Shown: one piece after another, positions 6,006 through 15,357 of the stretch
How positions within the stretch are numbered: the stretch's first letter is position 1
Layout of the letters: every line of letters starts with the position of its first letter
From: Chloroflexota bacterium
Lineage (GTDB): Bacteria; Chloroflexota; Dehalococcoidia; Lucifugimonadales; JADFKI01
Length of the DNA stretch: 20,279 nt
Reading direction: 5' to 3'
Assembly (NCBI GenBank): GCA_009838595.1
Contig: VXRI01000248.1
Span: forward strand, 1-20,279
The notes under the pieces: generated by a model
Told to the model about the DNA's origin: nothing
Database searches by the model: none
Seen by the model: only the letters and a program-made list of their open reading frames with translations
Program-made: the position numbers and the translations under genes

Positions 6006-7499
6006 TTACGAGAGCAAGGCACCGGCTGCGGTGCGGGCGAGATTGAGGAGCGGCGTTGGGTATATGCCGAAGATGAGTGTGCCGATGAACCCAAGCGCGA
6101 CCGCGAGCTGCATTGGCAATCCGAACGCGACCCGCTCTTCCGATGTTGGCTCCGATAGGAACATCGCCTTAACCACGCGTAGGTAGTAGTACGCCGAGAT
6201 TACGCTGTTCACCACGCCGATGACCACGAGCCATTCGAGATTCGCCTCGATCGCCGCGCTGAATAGGTAGATTTTTGCCCAGAAGCCGACCGCAGGCGGA
6301 ATGCCGGTAAGCGAAATCATAGACAGAGTTAGCACGGTCGCAAGTACCGGGGCGCGTCGCGCCATGCCCGCATAATCGTCGATGCGGTCGCTGTTTATGC
6401 GGTTGGATATGGCGATTATCACCGAGAACGCTGCCAGATTAGTCGCCGCAAAGCCGCCTAGGTAGAACAGCACGCCGGACGGTCCGATGCTTTCCGCGCC
6501 TGGTGTCCGCGCCGTGACAGCCGCAAGTCCCACAAGAATGTAGCCGGCGTGCGCGATGGTACTGTAGCCCATTAGCCTCTTGATGTTGTCCTGCCGGACT
6601 GCGACGAGATTGCCGATGGTCATTGACAGCGCGCTGAGCACGGCGAATGTCGCGCTCCAGTCAAGACTGAGCATGTCCGCGGGGAACGCGCCGTAGAAGA
6701 CGCGCAGTATGACCGCGAAGCCCGCCGCCTTGCTCGCTACCGACAGGAACGCGGTAACCGGCGTGGGCGAGCCTTCATACACATCGGGCGCCCACATCTG
6801 GAACGGCACGCTCGCCACCTTGAAGCCGAAGCCCGCTATCATCAGCACGATGCCGAACAGCAGCGCGTTGCTGCCGAATGGCGATCCACCAAGCAGACTC
6901 AGGTTGCCTATCTGCTCAGCAATCTGTGGTAAGGACGTCGTGCCGGTGTATCCGTACACAATGACCATGCCATACAGCAGCACCGCCGAGCTGATGGCGC
7001 TCAGTACCAGGAACTTCATGCCGGATTCCGTGGAGCGACCGTCCCGCATGAACGCTGCGAGCGCGGCTATGGGCAGGGCGGTTAATTCGAGCGATATGTA
7101 TATGGTGATAAGCTCGGTCGTGGACGCAAGCAGCATCATGCCGGTGGTGGCGAACAACACCAGCGCGTAGTATTCCGCTTGGAAGCGCGCGAACTTTTGC
7201 ACATAGTCGGTTGAGGACAGAATGACGATGCCCGCTGCCGCGATGAGCAGGAACTTGAAGAACAGGCTGAACTTGTCCACAACAAGCGTGTTGAACATGC
7301 CGTGCATCTGCATCGTGTCGCCGGACGACAGGTCAAACCAGAGTATCAGGCTGAAAATCAGCGGCACGGTGAGTCCCAGCACCGCCAATACGGGCAGTAC
7401 CGTCTTGTTCCTGACGACCAAGTCCACCAGTACCAGAACCAGCGCCAGTGCGGCGAGGCTTAGCTCCGGCGCTAACAGGTATAGGTCGAAAGCTGACAT
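6006..7499 (-). CDS. nuoN: NADH-quinone oxidoreductase subunit N
   Basis: A 497-residue, multi-helix antiporter-like subunit of the complex I membrane arm, one of three proton channels. The charged residues of the channel axis are visible: Glu138 in SLELTALP, Lys227 in FGFKVASVPF and Lys257 in SVASKAAGF, together with the conserved WAPDVYEGSPTPVTAF segment (236-251). Length is normal for the family (about 480-500). GGAGT six bases before the ATG supports the start. It is the last nuo gene, 43 bp after nuoM. Confidence 0.96.
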   Translation of the reverse strand: MSAFDLYLLAPELSLAALALVLVLVDLVVRNKTVLPVLAVLGLTVPLIFSLILWFDLSSGDTMQMHGMFNTLVVDKFSLFFKFLLIAAAGIVILSSTDYVQKFARFQAEYYALVLFATTGMMLLASTTELITIYISLELTALPIAALAAFMRDGRSTESGMKFLVLSAISSAVLLYGMVIVYGYTGTTSLPQIAEQIGNLSLLGGSPFGSNALLFGIVLMIAGFGFKVASVPFQMWAPDVYEGSPTPVTAFLSVASKAAGFAVILRVFYGAFPADMLSLDWSATFAVLSALSMTIGNLVAVRQDNIKRLMGYSTIAHAGYILVGLAAVTARTPGAESIGPSGVLFYLGGFAATNLAAFSVIIAISNRINSDRIDDYAGMARRAPVLATVLTLSMISLTGIPPAVGFWAKIYLFSAAIEANLEWLVVIGVVNSVISAYYYLRVVKAMFLSEPTSEERVAFGLPMQLAVALGFIGTLIFGIYPTPLLNLARTAAGALLS

Positions 7500-7542
7500 C
7501 CGTTACTCCGATGATTCTCAGGTTAGGCGGTCTAGCGCATGC

Positions 7543-9078
7543 TTAACGCAAGCGCGCCTGCGCAACTTGCTCCAGCGAATTCGCTATCGGCTCGACGCCG
7601 CTGGAGAAGACGTCGGAAATAAACGTTGGGAATACGCCAACCGCGATGATTGCGATGACCAGCAGCGCTATCGGCACATACTGTATGCCCGAAACATCGG
7701 TGATGTCCGCGAAACGGTCCTTGATAGGTCCAAACATAACGCGCTGTATCGTCCAAAGTATGTATGCGGCGGCAAGCACTACGCCGAACGCCGCGATTGC
7801 CGTAGGTATAGCCCACATCTTGAATGCGCCGAGGAATATCAGTAGCTCTGCTACGAATCCACTCGTTCCCGGCAAGCCCAGGGACGCGAGTCCGGCAACC
7901 AGCAGCGCGATAGCTAGGAAAGGCATCCGCTTGGCGAGACCGCCCAAGTCCGGGATGTAGCGCGTGTGCGCCTTATCGTACACCATGCCCACCAGCAGGA
8001 ACAGCAAGCCCGTTATCGTGCCGTGCGTGAACATCTGCATCGCCGCTCCGGTGAGTCCCAGCGTTGATACGGTGCCGTTCACGCCCACTACGGACGCCAA
8101 TCCAATCATCACAAATCCCATGTGGCTGACGCTGCTAAACGCGATGAGCCGCTTGAGGTCGGTCTGCCGCATCACAACTATCGCGCCGTATATCACATTG
8201 ATGACGCCCGCAGCCGCGAATAGCCAAGCCGCATCTTGCGCAACATCGGGGAACATGCTGACGGACACGCGGAACATGCCGTAGCCGCCCATTTTTAGCA
8301 GCACGCCGGCGAGAATGACGCTGCCCGCCGTTGGCGCGTCCGTGTGCGCGTCCGGCAGCCATGTGTGCAATGGCCAGAGCGGCAGTTTGACCGCGAATCC
8401 TACGAACAGAAGAGAGAACACGACGCCCGCCGGCAGCAATAGGTTCGCGCCGCGAATGGCGTCCGGCAGCACCGTCATATCGAATGTGCCGGTCGAGAAG
8501 AACAGCACGAGTATGCCCACCAGCATGAACGCGCTGCCCAAAATGGTGAATATCAGGAACTTCATCGCCGAGTATTCGCGCTTGCTCTTAGGGTCGCTGC
8601 CCCAGATAGCGATGAGGAAGAACATCGGGATTAGTTCAAGTTCCCAGAACAGGAAGAAGAGCAGGAAATCGAGCGATGTGAAGACGCCCATGACTCCCGT
8701 CTGCAACGCGAGCAGCCAGATGAAGTACTCGCGGACGCGCAGCTTAATATGCCATGATGCGAGAACCGCGACCAGCCCGAGCAAGCCGGTCAGCAGCACA
8801 AGTGGCGCACTAAGACCGTCGATGCCCAGCAGGTATTGCACCGCAAAGCCGTCGTCACCGAGTCCCGGAATCCAGTTGGATAAGCGATCGACCAGCTGTA
8901 TTCCGCCCGCGTTCGTGTCATAGACCGCGAACGCTACGATAGCGAGTATGAAATCTACAATCGCTACCGCCGCTGCGAACAGCCGCGCGTGGGAATATTT
9001 TCTGAGCACAAGGGCGATGACTACTGCACCTGCCAATGGCAGGAACACCACCGCGCTTAACAAGCCTGTGAACTCCAA
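7543..9078 (-). CDS. nuoM: NADH-quinone oxidoreductase subunit M
   Basis: A 511-residue antiporter-like proton channel subunit of complex I. Key residues: Glu146 in FWELELIPMF, Lys231 in FAVKLPLWPLHTW, the LPDAHTDAPTAGS loop (241-253) and Lys262 in LLKMGGYG. The start is a TTG at 9078, with GAGGT (9084-9088) five bases upstream. No better ATG fits the conserved N-terminus. It follows nuoL after 70 bp and precedes nuoN. Confidence 0.96.
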   Translation of the reverse strand: MEFTGLLSAVVFLPLAGAVVIALVLRKYSHARLFAAAVAIVDFILAIVAFAVYDTNAGGIQLVDRLSNWIPGLGDDGFAVQYLLGIDGLSAPLVLLTGLLGLVAVLASWHIKLRVREYFIWLLALQTGVMGVFTSLDFLLFFLFWELELIPMFFLIAIWGSDPKSKREYSAMKFLIFTILGSAFMLVGILVLFFSTGTFDMTVLPDAIRGANLLLPAGVVFSLLFVGFAVKLPLWPLHTWLPDAHTDAPTAGSVILAGVLLKMGGYGMFRVSVSMFPDVAQDAAWLFAAAGVINVIYGAIVVMRQTDLKRLIAFSSVSHMGFVMIGLASVVGVNGTVSTLGLTGAAMQMFTHGTITGLLFLLVGMVYDKAHTRYIPDLGGLAKRMPFLAIALLVAGLASLGLPGTSGFVAELLIFLGAFKMWAIPTAIAAFGVVLAAAYILWTIQRVMFGPIKDRFADITDVSGIQYVPIALLVIAIIAVGVFPTFISDVFSSGVEPIANSLEQVAQARLR

Positions 9079-9148
9079 ACCTTACCTCGATGCGCTTTCG
9101 GTTGCCGTGTTTTGTCGTGCCGTGCCCCGATTAAACCTGTTTCAAGGA

Positions 9149-11122
9149 CTAGCCCAAGAACAGGAAGATTGCGAATATGATGAGTATGCCGACGGAGATT
9201 CCCATACCGTACGCCTGCATCTGTCCAGTCTGCACCTGACGGATTGCTGTGCCTGTGTTCGCGCCCAGCCAGCCGCAGAAGTTGACTATCTTGTCAACAA
9301 TGGACTTGTCCACCCAGTCAAGCGCGTAGCAGATACCGCTGTAGAAGACATGCCGCACCACGACCGTCTCGTACAGTTCGTCCATGAAGTACTTGCGGTA
9401 GAGCAGTGTGTGCACCGGCCGCAGTGCGTTGGGCATGTCCTCTGGGGATATGACGCGGCGGATGTACATCAGATACGCCATGCCCATGCCCAGCAGCGCG
9501 ACCACGCTCGACAGCGCCGCTATGCCAACGCTGAACACCGCCGTCTCCACATGCACGGATGGAATGTAGTCAAGGAAGTGCGACATCCAATGTCCTGGAA
9601 TTACACCTAAGTCGAAAATAGAGTTGGCTAGGAATCCCGCGACTATCGCCGGCACCGCCAAGATTATCAGAGGCAAGGTCATCGACTTCGGCGATTCTTC
9701 TAGGTGAACGGGATGTTCTGCGTGGGCGTCAGGGTCTCTTTCCGCACCGCCCTTGAAGTTGCCGTGGAATGTCATGAACACCGCGCGGAACATGTAGAAG
9801 GCAGTCATGAACGCGGCAATAAGCGCGAGCAAGAACACAACCATGCTAATAGTGTCGCCGTTTACGCCGCGATTGAACGCGTGCGTCAGAATCTCGTCTT
9901 TGCTCCAGAAGCCCGCGAGCGGAACGATACCCGCAAGGCTAAGGCTGCCGATGATAAAAGTGATGTATGTCCAAGGCATCGCCGTGCGGAGTCCGCCCAT
10001 ATAGCGCATGTCAAATGTGCCGGTCGCGTGGTTCACGCTTCCGGAGCCGAGGAACAGCAGCGCCTTGAAGAAGGCGTGCGTGAACAGGTGGAATATCGCC
10101 GCGCCGTATGCGCCCGTGCCAAGCGCGAGCATCATATAACCGAGCTGGCTGACGGTGGAGTAGGCGAGCACGCGCTTGATGTCGTTCATCACCAATCCCA
10201 TAGACGCCGCGAATATCGCCGTGATGCCGCCAATAATGGCGACTGTGTTCATTGCGACCAGGGATAGCTCGAACACGGGGAAGAATCGCGCGACCAAGAA
10301 CACGCCTGCCGCCACCATCGTCGCGGCATGAATCAGCGCGCTGACCGGCGTAGGGCCTTCCATCGCATCGGGCAGCCAAGTGTGCAATGGGAACTGCGCG
10401 GACTTGCCCATCGCCCCGGCAAATATGCCGAGCGCAACCCACTGCGCCACGCCGATCGTCAGCAAGCCAAGCTCAACGCCCTTGTATATGTCGGTTACCA
10501 CGAATACATTCAAGCCCTGCGCAGCAAACGCATCGCCATTGAAGAACAGGAACAGGATGCCCAGTAGAAAGCCGAAGTCCGCGAAGCGCGTGATGATGAA
10601 GGCTTTCTTCGCCGCCGCTGCCGCCGCCGGGCGGTCGAACCAGAAGCCGATAAGTAGGTAAGAACCAAGTCCTACCAACTCCCAGAAGACGAACATCTGG
10701 ATTAGGTTGTTCGCGAGTATCAGCCCCAGCATGGCGCTGGTGAACAGCGACATATACGCGAAGTAGCGCGCATAGCCCGAATCGCCGTGCATATAGCCGA
10801 CCGAGTATATCTGCACCATCAGACTTACGCCGCTGACCACGACAAGCATAATCGCGGTAAGCGGATCCATCAGAATGCCTACGGCGAACTCGAACTCGCC
10901 CGCGCTAATCCATGTGTGCACCGGGTAGTGGCTCTCGCCGTGCGCCGAGACCGTGCTGACAAGCGCCCATATCGACAGCGCGAATGTCAACCCGATTGCC
11001 ATGATGGTTACATACGCCGCAGTCTGCGACTCCGCACCTCTGATGGGGCGGATGACGAGCGAAATTAGCGCGAACGACGCGAGGGGCAGGAACAGGATTA
11101 GCCAAGCGGCTACTTCTGGCAT
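9149..11122 (-). CDS. nuoL: NADH-quinone oxidoreductase subunit L
   Basis: A 657-residue distal antiporter-like subunit of complex I. Channel residues are present: Glu148 in FVFWELVGLG, Lys240 in GAMGKSAQFPLHTW, and the LPDAMEGPTPVSALIHAATM block (250-269). NDIKRVLAYSTVSQLGYM follows further on. The C-terminal part matches the long lateral helix that clamps the membrane arm, ending in a final transmembrane helix. GAGGA about 11 bases upstream and the clean N-terminus support the ATG at 11122. It starts three bases after the stop of the small DUF2007-like ORF, indicating translational linkage. Confidence 0.96.
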   Translation of the reverse strand: MPEVAAWLILFLPLASFALISLVIRPIRGAESQTAAYVTIMAIGLTFALSIWALVSTVSAHGESHYPVHTWISAGEFEFAVGILMDPLTAIMLVVVSGVSLMVQIYSVGYMHGDSGYARYFAYMSLFTSAMLGLILANNLIQMFVFWELVGLGSYLLIGFWFDRPAAAAAAKKAFIITRFADFGFLLGILFLFFNGDAFAAQGLNVFVVTDIYKGVELGLLTIGVAQWVALGIFAGAMGKSAQFPLHTWLPDAMEGPTPVSALIHAATMVAAGVFLVARFFPVFELSLVAMNTVAIIGGITAIFAASMGLVMNDIKRVLAYSTVSQLGYMMLALGTGAYGAAIFHLFTHAFFKALLFLGSGSVNHATGTFDMRYMGGLRTAMPWTYITFIIGSLSLAGIVPLAGFWSKDEILTHAFNRGVNGDTISMVVFLLALIAAFMTAFYMFRAVFMTFHGNFKGGAERDPDAHAEHPVHLEESPKSMTLPLIILAVPAIVAGFLANSIFDLGVIPGHWMSHFLDYIPSVHVETAVFSVGIAALSSVVALLGMGMAYLMYIRRVISPEDMPNALRPVHTLLYRKYFMDELYETVVVRHVFYSGICYALDWVDKSIVDKIVNFCGWLGANTGTAIRQVQTGQMQAYGMGISVGILIIFAIFLFLG

Positions 11123-11125
11123 TGT

Positions 11126-11320
11126 TTACAGCTTCCTCAGTATTTCATCCGCTACATGCTCGCGTCCCTTTGGAACAAGGACGCGGAATGTGGAACGCTC
11201 GCTCCATGTCAGGATGTCGCCGTCGGGCAGGATCTTCGTCGGCAATCCGTCGCCCTCCAACACATCCTTCCACATCTGCGCGCTCATAAGGTTCGATGCT
11301 CTCTTGTAGTCGGTCCACAT
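11126..11320 (-). CDS. Small DUF2007-like protein inside the nuo operon
   Basis: A 64-residue soluble protein inserted between nuoK and nuoL. It has the pattern of the DUF2007 (putative signal-transducing) family: an N-terminal helix region ending in VLEGDGLPTKILPDG, where family members read LEAEGIP, and a C-terminal FRVLVPKGREHVADEILRKL (strand then helix). That assignment rests on pattern only. It has no transmembrane segment and is not one of the known complex I subunits. Spacing is tight (13 bp after nuoK, 3 bp before nuoL), and AGGG about 8 bases before the ATG is a fair ribosome binding site, so it is a genuine operon member. A role as an assembly or regulatory factor of complex I is a guess. 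Confidence 0.72.
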   Translation of the reverse strand: MWTDYKRASNLMSAQMWKDVLEGDGLPTKILPDGDILTWSERSTFRVLVPKGREHVADEILRKL

Positions 11321-11333
11321 AGTACAGCCCTTG

Positions 11334-11687
11334 CTAGTTCTTCAGCTCGGCGGCATCGGAGACGAAAATGCTCGCGCGCTGCCGGAATATGGACAGCACG
11401 ATAGCAAGCCCCAGCGCGACTTCCGCCGCCGCGACAGTGATGATGAATACCGTGAAGACTTGTCCCGTCAGCAGGAACTGCACCGCCTGGTCCGCGCCCG
11501 TCTGCGGGTTCTGCGCGATGCTGACGGGTACGATGTAGCGAGACATGGCGACCGCGCTGATGTTGACCGCGTTGAACATCAGCTCGAGCGACATCAGAAC
11601 TGCGATGGCGTTCTGCTTTGTTATCGCGCCGTACAGCCCTATGGCGAAGATTATCGCCGCTACTACCAGGAAGTTTTCTAGGCTCAA
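11334..11687 (-). CDS. nuoK: NADH-quinone oxidoreductase subunit K
   Basis: A three-helix, MrpC-like membrane subunit of complex I. The two buried glutamates of the proton path are Glu35 (LMSLELMFNAVN) and Glu89 (TVAAAEVALGLAI). The start is taken as a TTG at 11687, eight bases after AGGT and directly before the conserved SLENFLVVA. The longer open frame (to 11783) would overlap nuoJ and lacks family similarity. At 117 residues it is slightly longer than the usual 100 or so, through a polar C-terminal tail and a loop of extra residues between helices 2 and 3 (about 51-68). Confidence 0.93.
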   Translation of the reverse strand: MSLENFLVVAAIIFAIGLYGAITKQNAIAVLMSLELMFNAVNISAVAMSRYIVPVSIAQNPQTGADQAVQFLLTGQVFTVFIITVAAAEVALGLAIVLSIFRQRASIFVSDAAELKN

Positions 11688-11739
11688 GTATTTCGACCTT
11701 TCAGTTTCTCTTCTAGTCAGACTCTGAATTGCCGGCAGA

Positions 11740-12297
11740 CTAGCGCTCACGGATGAGCGCCAGCGCGCCAATGAGCGCAGCAAGCAGCACCACTGATGCT
11801 ACCTCGAACGCAAGCACGAAGTCGCGCAGCAACAGTCGCCCTATCCAAGGGATGGTGTTGGAATAGACCTCCGTGATTTTCGCGGTGGTCTCTTCGGCGA
11901 TCGCGCCACTGGCAATTGCCAATTCAAGCGTGTTCCAATTGGTGCTTACTGCGACATAGATTGCGACTGCCGCGAACAGCGCGGAGAATATCGCCATCGG
12001 CAGACGAAACTTGTTCGCCGGGCTGCCTTCTTCCACATCGCGCGTCATCAAGATGGCGAAGATTATCAGCACGGATATGGCGCCGACATACACCAGCACC
12101 TGCACTACCGCCAGGAACTCGGCGCGTAGCAGGACGAACATTCCCGCCACGCCGAGGAAGGATACTATCAGAAAGAGGGCTGCCCTGAACAGGTCTTTGA
12201 GCAGGACGACCGCCAGCGCCGCGATGATGCTGGAGACTGCGATAACCCAGAAGACTATGTCCGCAAGCAGGCTTGCCTCAGTGCCCTGACCCAACAT
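11740..12297 (-). CDS. nuoJ: NADH-quinone oxidoreductase subunit J
   Basis: A 185-residue membrane subunit of complex I with five predicted hydrophobic segments. The conserved third-helix block AVVQVLVYVGAISVLIIF (63-80) contains the flexible helix region implicated in coupling. The ATG overlaps the nuoI stop by one base (TGATG at 12295-12299), typical of translational coupling. The following nuoK starts 52 bp downstream. Confidence 0.94.
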   Translation of the reverse strand: MLGQGTEASLLADIVFWVIAVSSIIAALAVVLLKDLFRAALFLIVSFLGVAGMFVLLRAEFLAVVQVLVYVGAISVLIIFAILMTRDVEEGSPANKFRLPMAIFSALFAAVAIYVAVSTNWNTLELAIASGAIAEETTAKITEVYSNTIPWIGRLLLRDFVLAFEVASVVLLAALIGALALIRER

Positions 12298-12968
12298 CAG
12301 CGTTCAGTCCACCTTTCTTGCTGCTGCTCGACCGTCGGGCGTTCATGCCGTCCGGCATTCTGCCATTCGATTTCTTCGTGGCTATGCGGATGGTAGTCCT
12401 TGCCTTCTATCTGCGGTCGGAACCACAGACTCGGGCGCTTAGGCGACTCGTTGAGCATCTGCTTGTTAATAACCAAGTCGTGCCGGCGGTACTTGCCTTC
12501 CTCAAACCCGCTGCCCATGTGCAATGCGTCATACGGACACGCCTCTACGCACAAGCCGCAGAACATGCAGCGTCCGATGTCAATGTCGAACACATCGATG
12601 AAGTACTTGTCGCCTTCCGGTATTTGCTGTTCGCTTGGATGCGTTACGATGCGGATGATGCCCAGTGGGCAGTATTTGGCGCAGCTTGCGCATCCGGTGC
12701 AGCGCTGCTCGTACCAGCTAAACTCTTCGCCGCGAAAGCGACCGTGCTGCGGCATGCGGTCCGGCACGCTGACCATGCCGACAAGCGCTTTCACCGCCGT
12801 GCCGGGCTTCTTGACCGCGAATGCGAGAGCGTTCGTGTTCTGCATCTTTGCCAAACCGATTAGCCCGATTTTCCTATCGGGATATTGATTTAGCGTGAAC
12901 ATCCTGCCCGGCTTCACCAAGTTCTTCATGGTGATGCTCAAGCCTTTTAGCAGTCCCGTTCCATACAT
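12297..12968 (-). CDS. nuoI: NADH-quinone oxidoreductase subunit I (2x[4Fe-4S])
   Basis: A 223-residue ferredoxin-like subunit of the connecting module, which carries electrons through clusters N6a and N6b toward NuoB. It has two CxxCxxCxxxCP motifs: Cys90-93-96-100 and Cys134-137-140-144. The open frame extends further upstream through nuoH, but the conserved N-terminus (LLKGLSITMKNLVKPG) and GGAGG about 11 bases before ATG 12968 fix the start two bases after the nuoH stop. The last 45 residues are a polar His/Glu-rich tail. Confidence 0.95.
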   Translation of the reverse strand: MYGTGLLKGLSITMKNLVKPGRMFTLNQYPDRKIGLIGLAKMQNTNALAFAVKKPGTAVKALVGMVSVPDRMPQHGRFRGEEFSWYEQRCTGCASCAKYCPLGIIRIVTHPSEQQIPEGDKYFIDVFDIDIGRCMFCGLCVEACPYDALHMGSGFEEGKYRRHDLVINKQMLNESPKRPSLWFRPQIEGKDYHPHSHEEIEWQNAGRHERPTVEQQQERWTER

Positions 12969-12970
12969 GG

Positions 12971-14167
12971 CTAGTCTGCCTCCGCGTACATATTTGCAAG
13001 GGGTGAAGGCTTTGGCGTCGGGCGTTCCAGCTTCTTGCCGCCGAGCACATTGACCATAATCGCGATGGCGGCAATAGTGATAACCCAGTTGACAGCAGCC
13101 ATTGTCCACATTCCACGCGTGGTTATGTTCCCTTCCCCGTCTTGAAACAGCATCACCTCGATGGCAATGACGAATATGTTCAAGATGGCGAGCGCGAACA
13201 AGCCCTTCCACGCAAAGCCCATAATCTGGTCGATGCGCAGCCTAGGCCAAGTAGCGCGAATCCACAGCAAGCCGAACAGAACAAGCACGACCTTTATGAC
13301 GAACCAGAGCTGCCCCGGTATCGGGTCGAAGCCGCGCGTGCCACCGAAGAATAGAACGACCGCGAGTATGCTGGTTACGATAGGCGCCATGAACTCCGCA
13401 AGCTGGAATATCGCGAACTTCATGCCGCTGTATTCGGTGTGGTAGCCGGCGCCAAGCTCGGACTCGGCTTCTATCTGGTCGAAAGGCGTGCGGCTCATCT
13501 CCGCAGACGCCGCCGCCATGAAGACGAGGAAGCCCAACGGCTGCACAATCAGGAACGGCACGCTTTGCGCCTGCACCACATCGTACAGCGAGAGCGAGTT
13601 GGCGATAAGCACAACGCCGGTGATAGCCAGCGCCATAGGCACTTCGTAGCTGCACAGCATCGCCACCCCGCGCATGGAGCCTAGCATCGCGTACTTGTTG
13701 CGGGACGCCCAGCCAGCCGCGAGCACCGCGATCGTGTTCACCGATGTTACGCCGATAAGGAACAGCACACCGATGTTCAGCCTGCCTAAGAAAGTGTTCT
13801 CGCCAAACGGTATTATGGCGATGGTTAGCACCGTAGGCGCAAACAGGATGACTGGCGAGATTGCGAAAACTATCTTGTCCGCCGTCGAGGGCGTAGTGTC
13901 TTCCTTGACGATGAGCTTTATCACATCGGCGAACGGCTGCAGTAAGCCGAATGGTCCCCAGCGATTTGGACCGAGCCGCGCTTGAAACCTGCCAATCATG
14001 CGGCGCTCGAACCATGTGTAGAGCGCGGTTGACATCACCATCGCGTTTATCACGATGAAGGCGAGTACTCCGCATGTCACGGCGTACGCGAGCCAGCCCG
14101 GCAGGAACAGCGCGAATATGCCGTAAATGCCGTGGAAGCTCAGTATGCCCGTCTCGGAGAAGTCCAT
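12971..14167 (-). CDS. nuoH: NADH-quinone oxidoreductase subunit H
   Basis: A 398-residue membrane subunit that forms the quinone chamber and the link between the redox and proton arms. Visible: ERRMIGRFQARLGPNRWGPFG (54-74, cytoplasmic loop) and the acidic loop EMSRTPFDQIEAESELGAGY (223-242), rich in the Asp/Glu residues thought to couple quinone reduction to proton movement. About eight hydrophobic segments are seen. The C-terminus ends in a Pro/Lys-rich tail. It starts 13 bp after nuoD. Confidence 0.95.
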   Translation of the reverse strand: MDFSETGILSFHGIYGIFALFLPGWLAYAVTCGVLAFIVINAMVMSTALYTWFERRMIGRFQARLGPNRWGPFGLLQPFADVIKLIVKEDTTPSTADKIVFAISPVILFAPTVLTIAIIPFGENTFLGRLNIGVLFLIGVTSVNTIAVLAAGWASRNKYAMLGSMRGVAMLCSYEVPMALAITGVVLIANSLSLYDVVQAQSVPFLIVQPLGFLVFMAAASAEMSRTPFDQIEAESELGAGYHTEYSGMKFAIFQLAEFMAPIVTSILAVVLFFGGTRGFDPIPGQLWFVIKVVLVLFGLLWIRATWPRLRIDQIMGFAWKGLFALAILNIFVIAIEVMLFQDGEGNITTRGMWTMAAVNWVITIAAIAIMVNVLGGKKLERPTPKPSPLANMYAEAD

Positions 14168-14180
14168 ATTCTAGTCGCCT

Positions 14181-15284
14181 TTACCTATCCACCTCGCCAA
14201 GCACGATGTCGATTGAGCCGAAGATGATGATAAGGTCGCTCATCTTCCAACCCAACAGCATTTCGCGCAGCGGAGTGATATTTATAAAGGATGGCGCGCG
14301 TACATGGCAACGGTACGGCGAAATGCCCCCGTCGCTGACGAGATAAAAGCCCAACTCGCCTTTCGGCGATTCGACCGCGGCGTATGCGTCCCCCTCCGGC
14401 GGTCGTATGAAGAACGGCGTCTCCGCGCGGATTGGACCGCTTGGGGTCGCGTCGATGCACTGCCGTATGATGCGGATGCTCTCCCGCATTTCCTGAATGC
14501 GCACGATGTATCGGTCAAATGTATCGCCAAGCGCGCCGATGGGAATGTCGAAGTCCAGCCTGTCGTAAATCTCGTACGGGTCTGCCTTGCGCAAGTCCCA
14601 TTCGACGCCTGCCGCTCGCAGCATTGGTCCGGAAATCGAGTAATCCACCGCGTCCACATCGTTCAGTAAACCGACTCCGCGTGTTCGCGTCAGAACGATT
14701 TCGTTGCCGGAAATAAGGCGTTCGAGTTCGTCTATGTATGTGGGCATATTGCCGATGAACTCTTCGAGCGCAGGCCAAAATTCAGGCGGGGTGTCTTGGA
14801 ACACACCGCCGGGCCGCATGTAGCTCAGCGTGATGCGCGCGCCGCAGAGCATCTCGAATAGGTCGAGTATGCGCTCGCGTTCGCGGAAGCAATACATCAG
14901 TGGCGTGGCAAGCGCGCCGAGATCGTTCAGCAGGAACCCTGTCGCCATCAGGTGGCTTGCGATGCGCTGCAACTCCGCGCTTATGACGCGGATGTACTGC
15001 GCGCGCTCAGGCACCTCAATGCCCGCAATCTTTTCCACCGCGCGAACATATGCCAAATTGTTGGACATGCTGGCGATGTAGTCCATGCGGTCGGTCAGCG
15101 TAACAATCTGCACATAGGTGCGCCCTTCCGCGAGTTTTTCCGAGCCGCGATGCAAGTAGCCGAGCACAGGTTCCACATCAACGATAACTTCGCCGTCGAA
15201 GGTAACACGCAGTCTGAACACGCCGTGCGTGCTCGGATGCTGGGGGCCCAGGTTAATGGTGACCGGCTCGGTCTTAACGGTCAT
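14181..15284 (-). CDS. nuoD: NADH-quinone oxidoreductase subunit D
   Basis: A 367-residue, 49-kDa-type subunit, hydrogenase large-subunit-like, that forms the quinone site with NuoB. The N-terminal NLGPQHPSTHG (11-21) carries the quinone-binding His. The C-terminus SDLIIIFGSIDIVLGEVDR is typical; metal-ligand cysteines of hydrogenases are absent, as expected. Length is normal for a free-standing NuoD, not the NuoCD fusion. The 73-bp gap after nuoC is the longest within the upstream half of the operon, and the ribosome binding site is weak. Confidence 0.96.
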   Translation of the reverse strand: MTVKTEPVTINLGPQHPSTHGVFRLRVTFDGEVIVDVEPVLGYLHRGSEKLAEGRTYVQIVTLTDRMDYIASMSNNLAYVRAVEKIAGIEVPERAQYIRVISAELQRIASHLMATGFLLNDLGALATPLMYCFRERERILDLFEMLCGARITLSYMRPGGVFQDTPPEFWPALEEFIGNMPTYIDELERLISGNEIVLTRTRGVGLLNDVDAVDYSISGPMLRAAGVEWDLRKADPYEIYDRLDFDIPIGALGDTFDRYIVRIQEMRESIRIIRQCIDATPSGPIRAETPFFIRPPEGDAYAAVESPKGELGFYLVSDGGISPYRCHVRAPSFINITPLREMLLGWKMSDLIIIFGSIDIVLGEVDR

Positions 15285-15357
15285 GTGCTTGCTGTCTTTC
15301 TTACGGTAATCGTTCTGCTCGTTGGGTATTAGCCGCTTGTCTTAAAAAGGTATGGGG

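Noticed and set aside
12969..13211. Upstream extension of nuoI
   Set aside because: It lies inside nuoH out of frame and has no ferredoxin-family similarity; the ATG at 12968 has a good ribosome binding site.
13242..14075. A 277-codon minus-strand frame within nuoH
   Set aside because: It overlaps nuoH in another frame, is rich in Arg/His as expected from frame-shifted GC-rich DNA, and nuoH is clearly the real gene.
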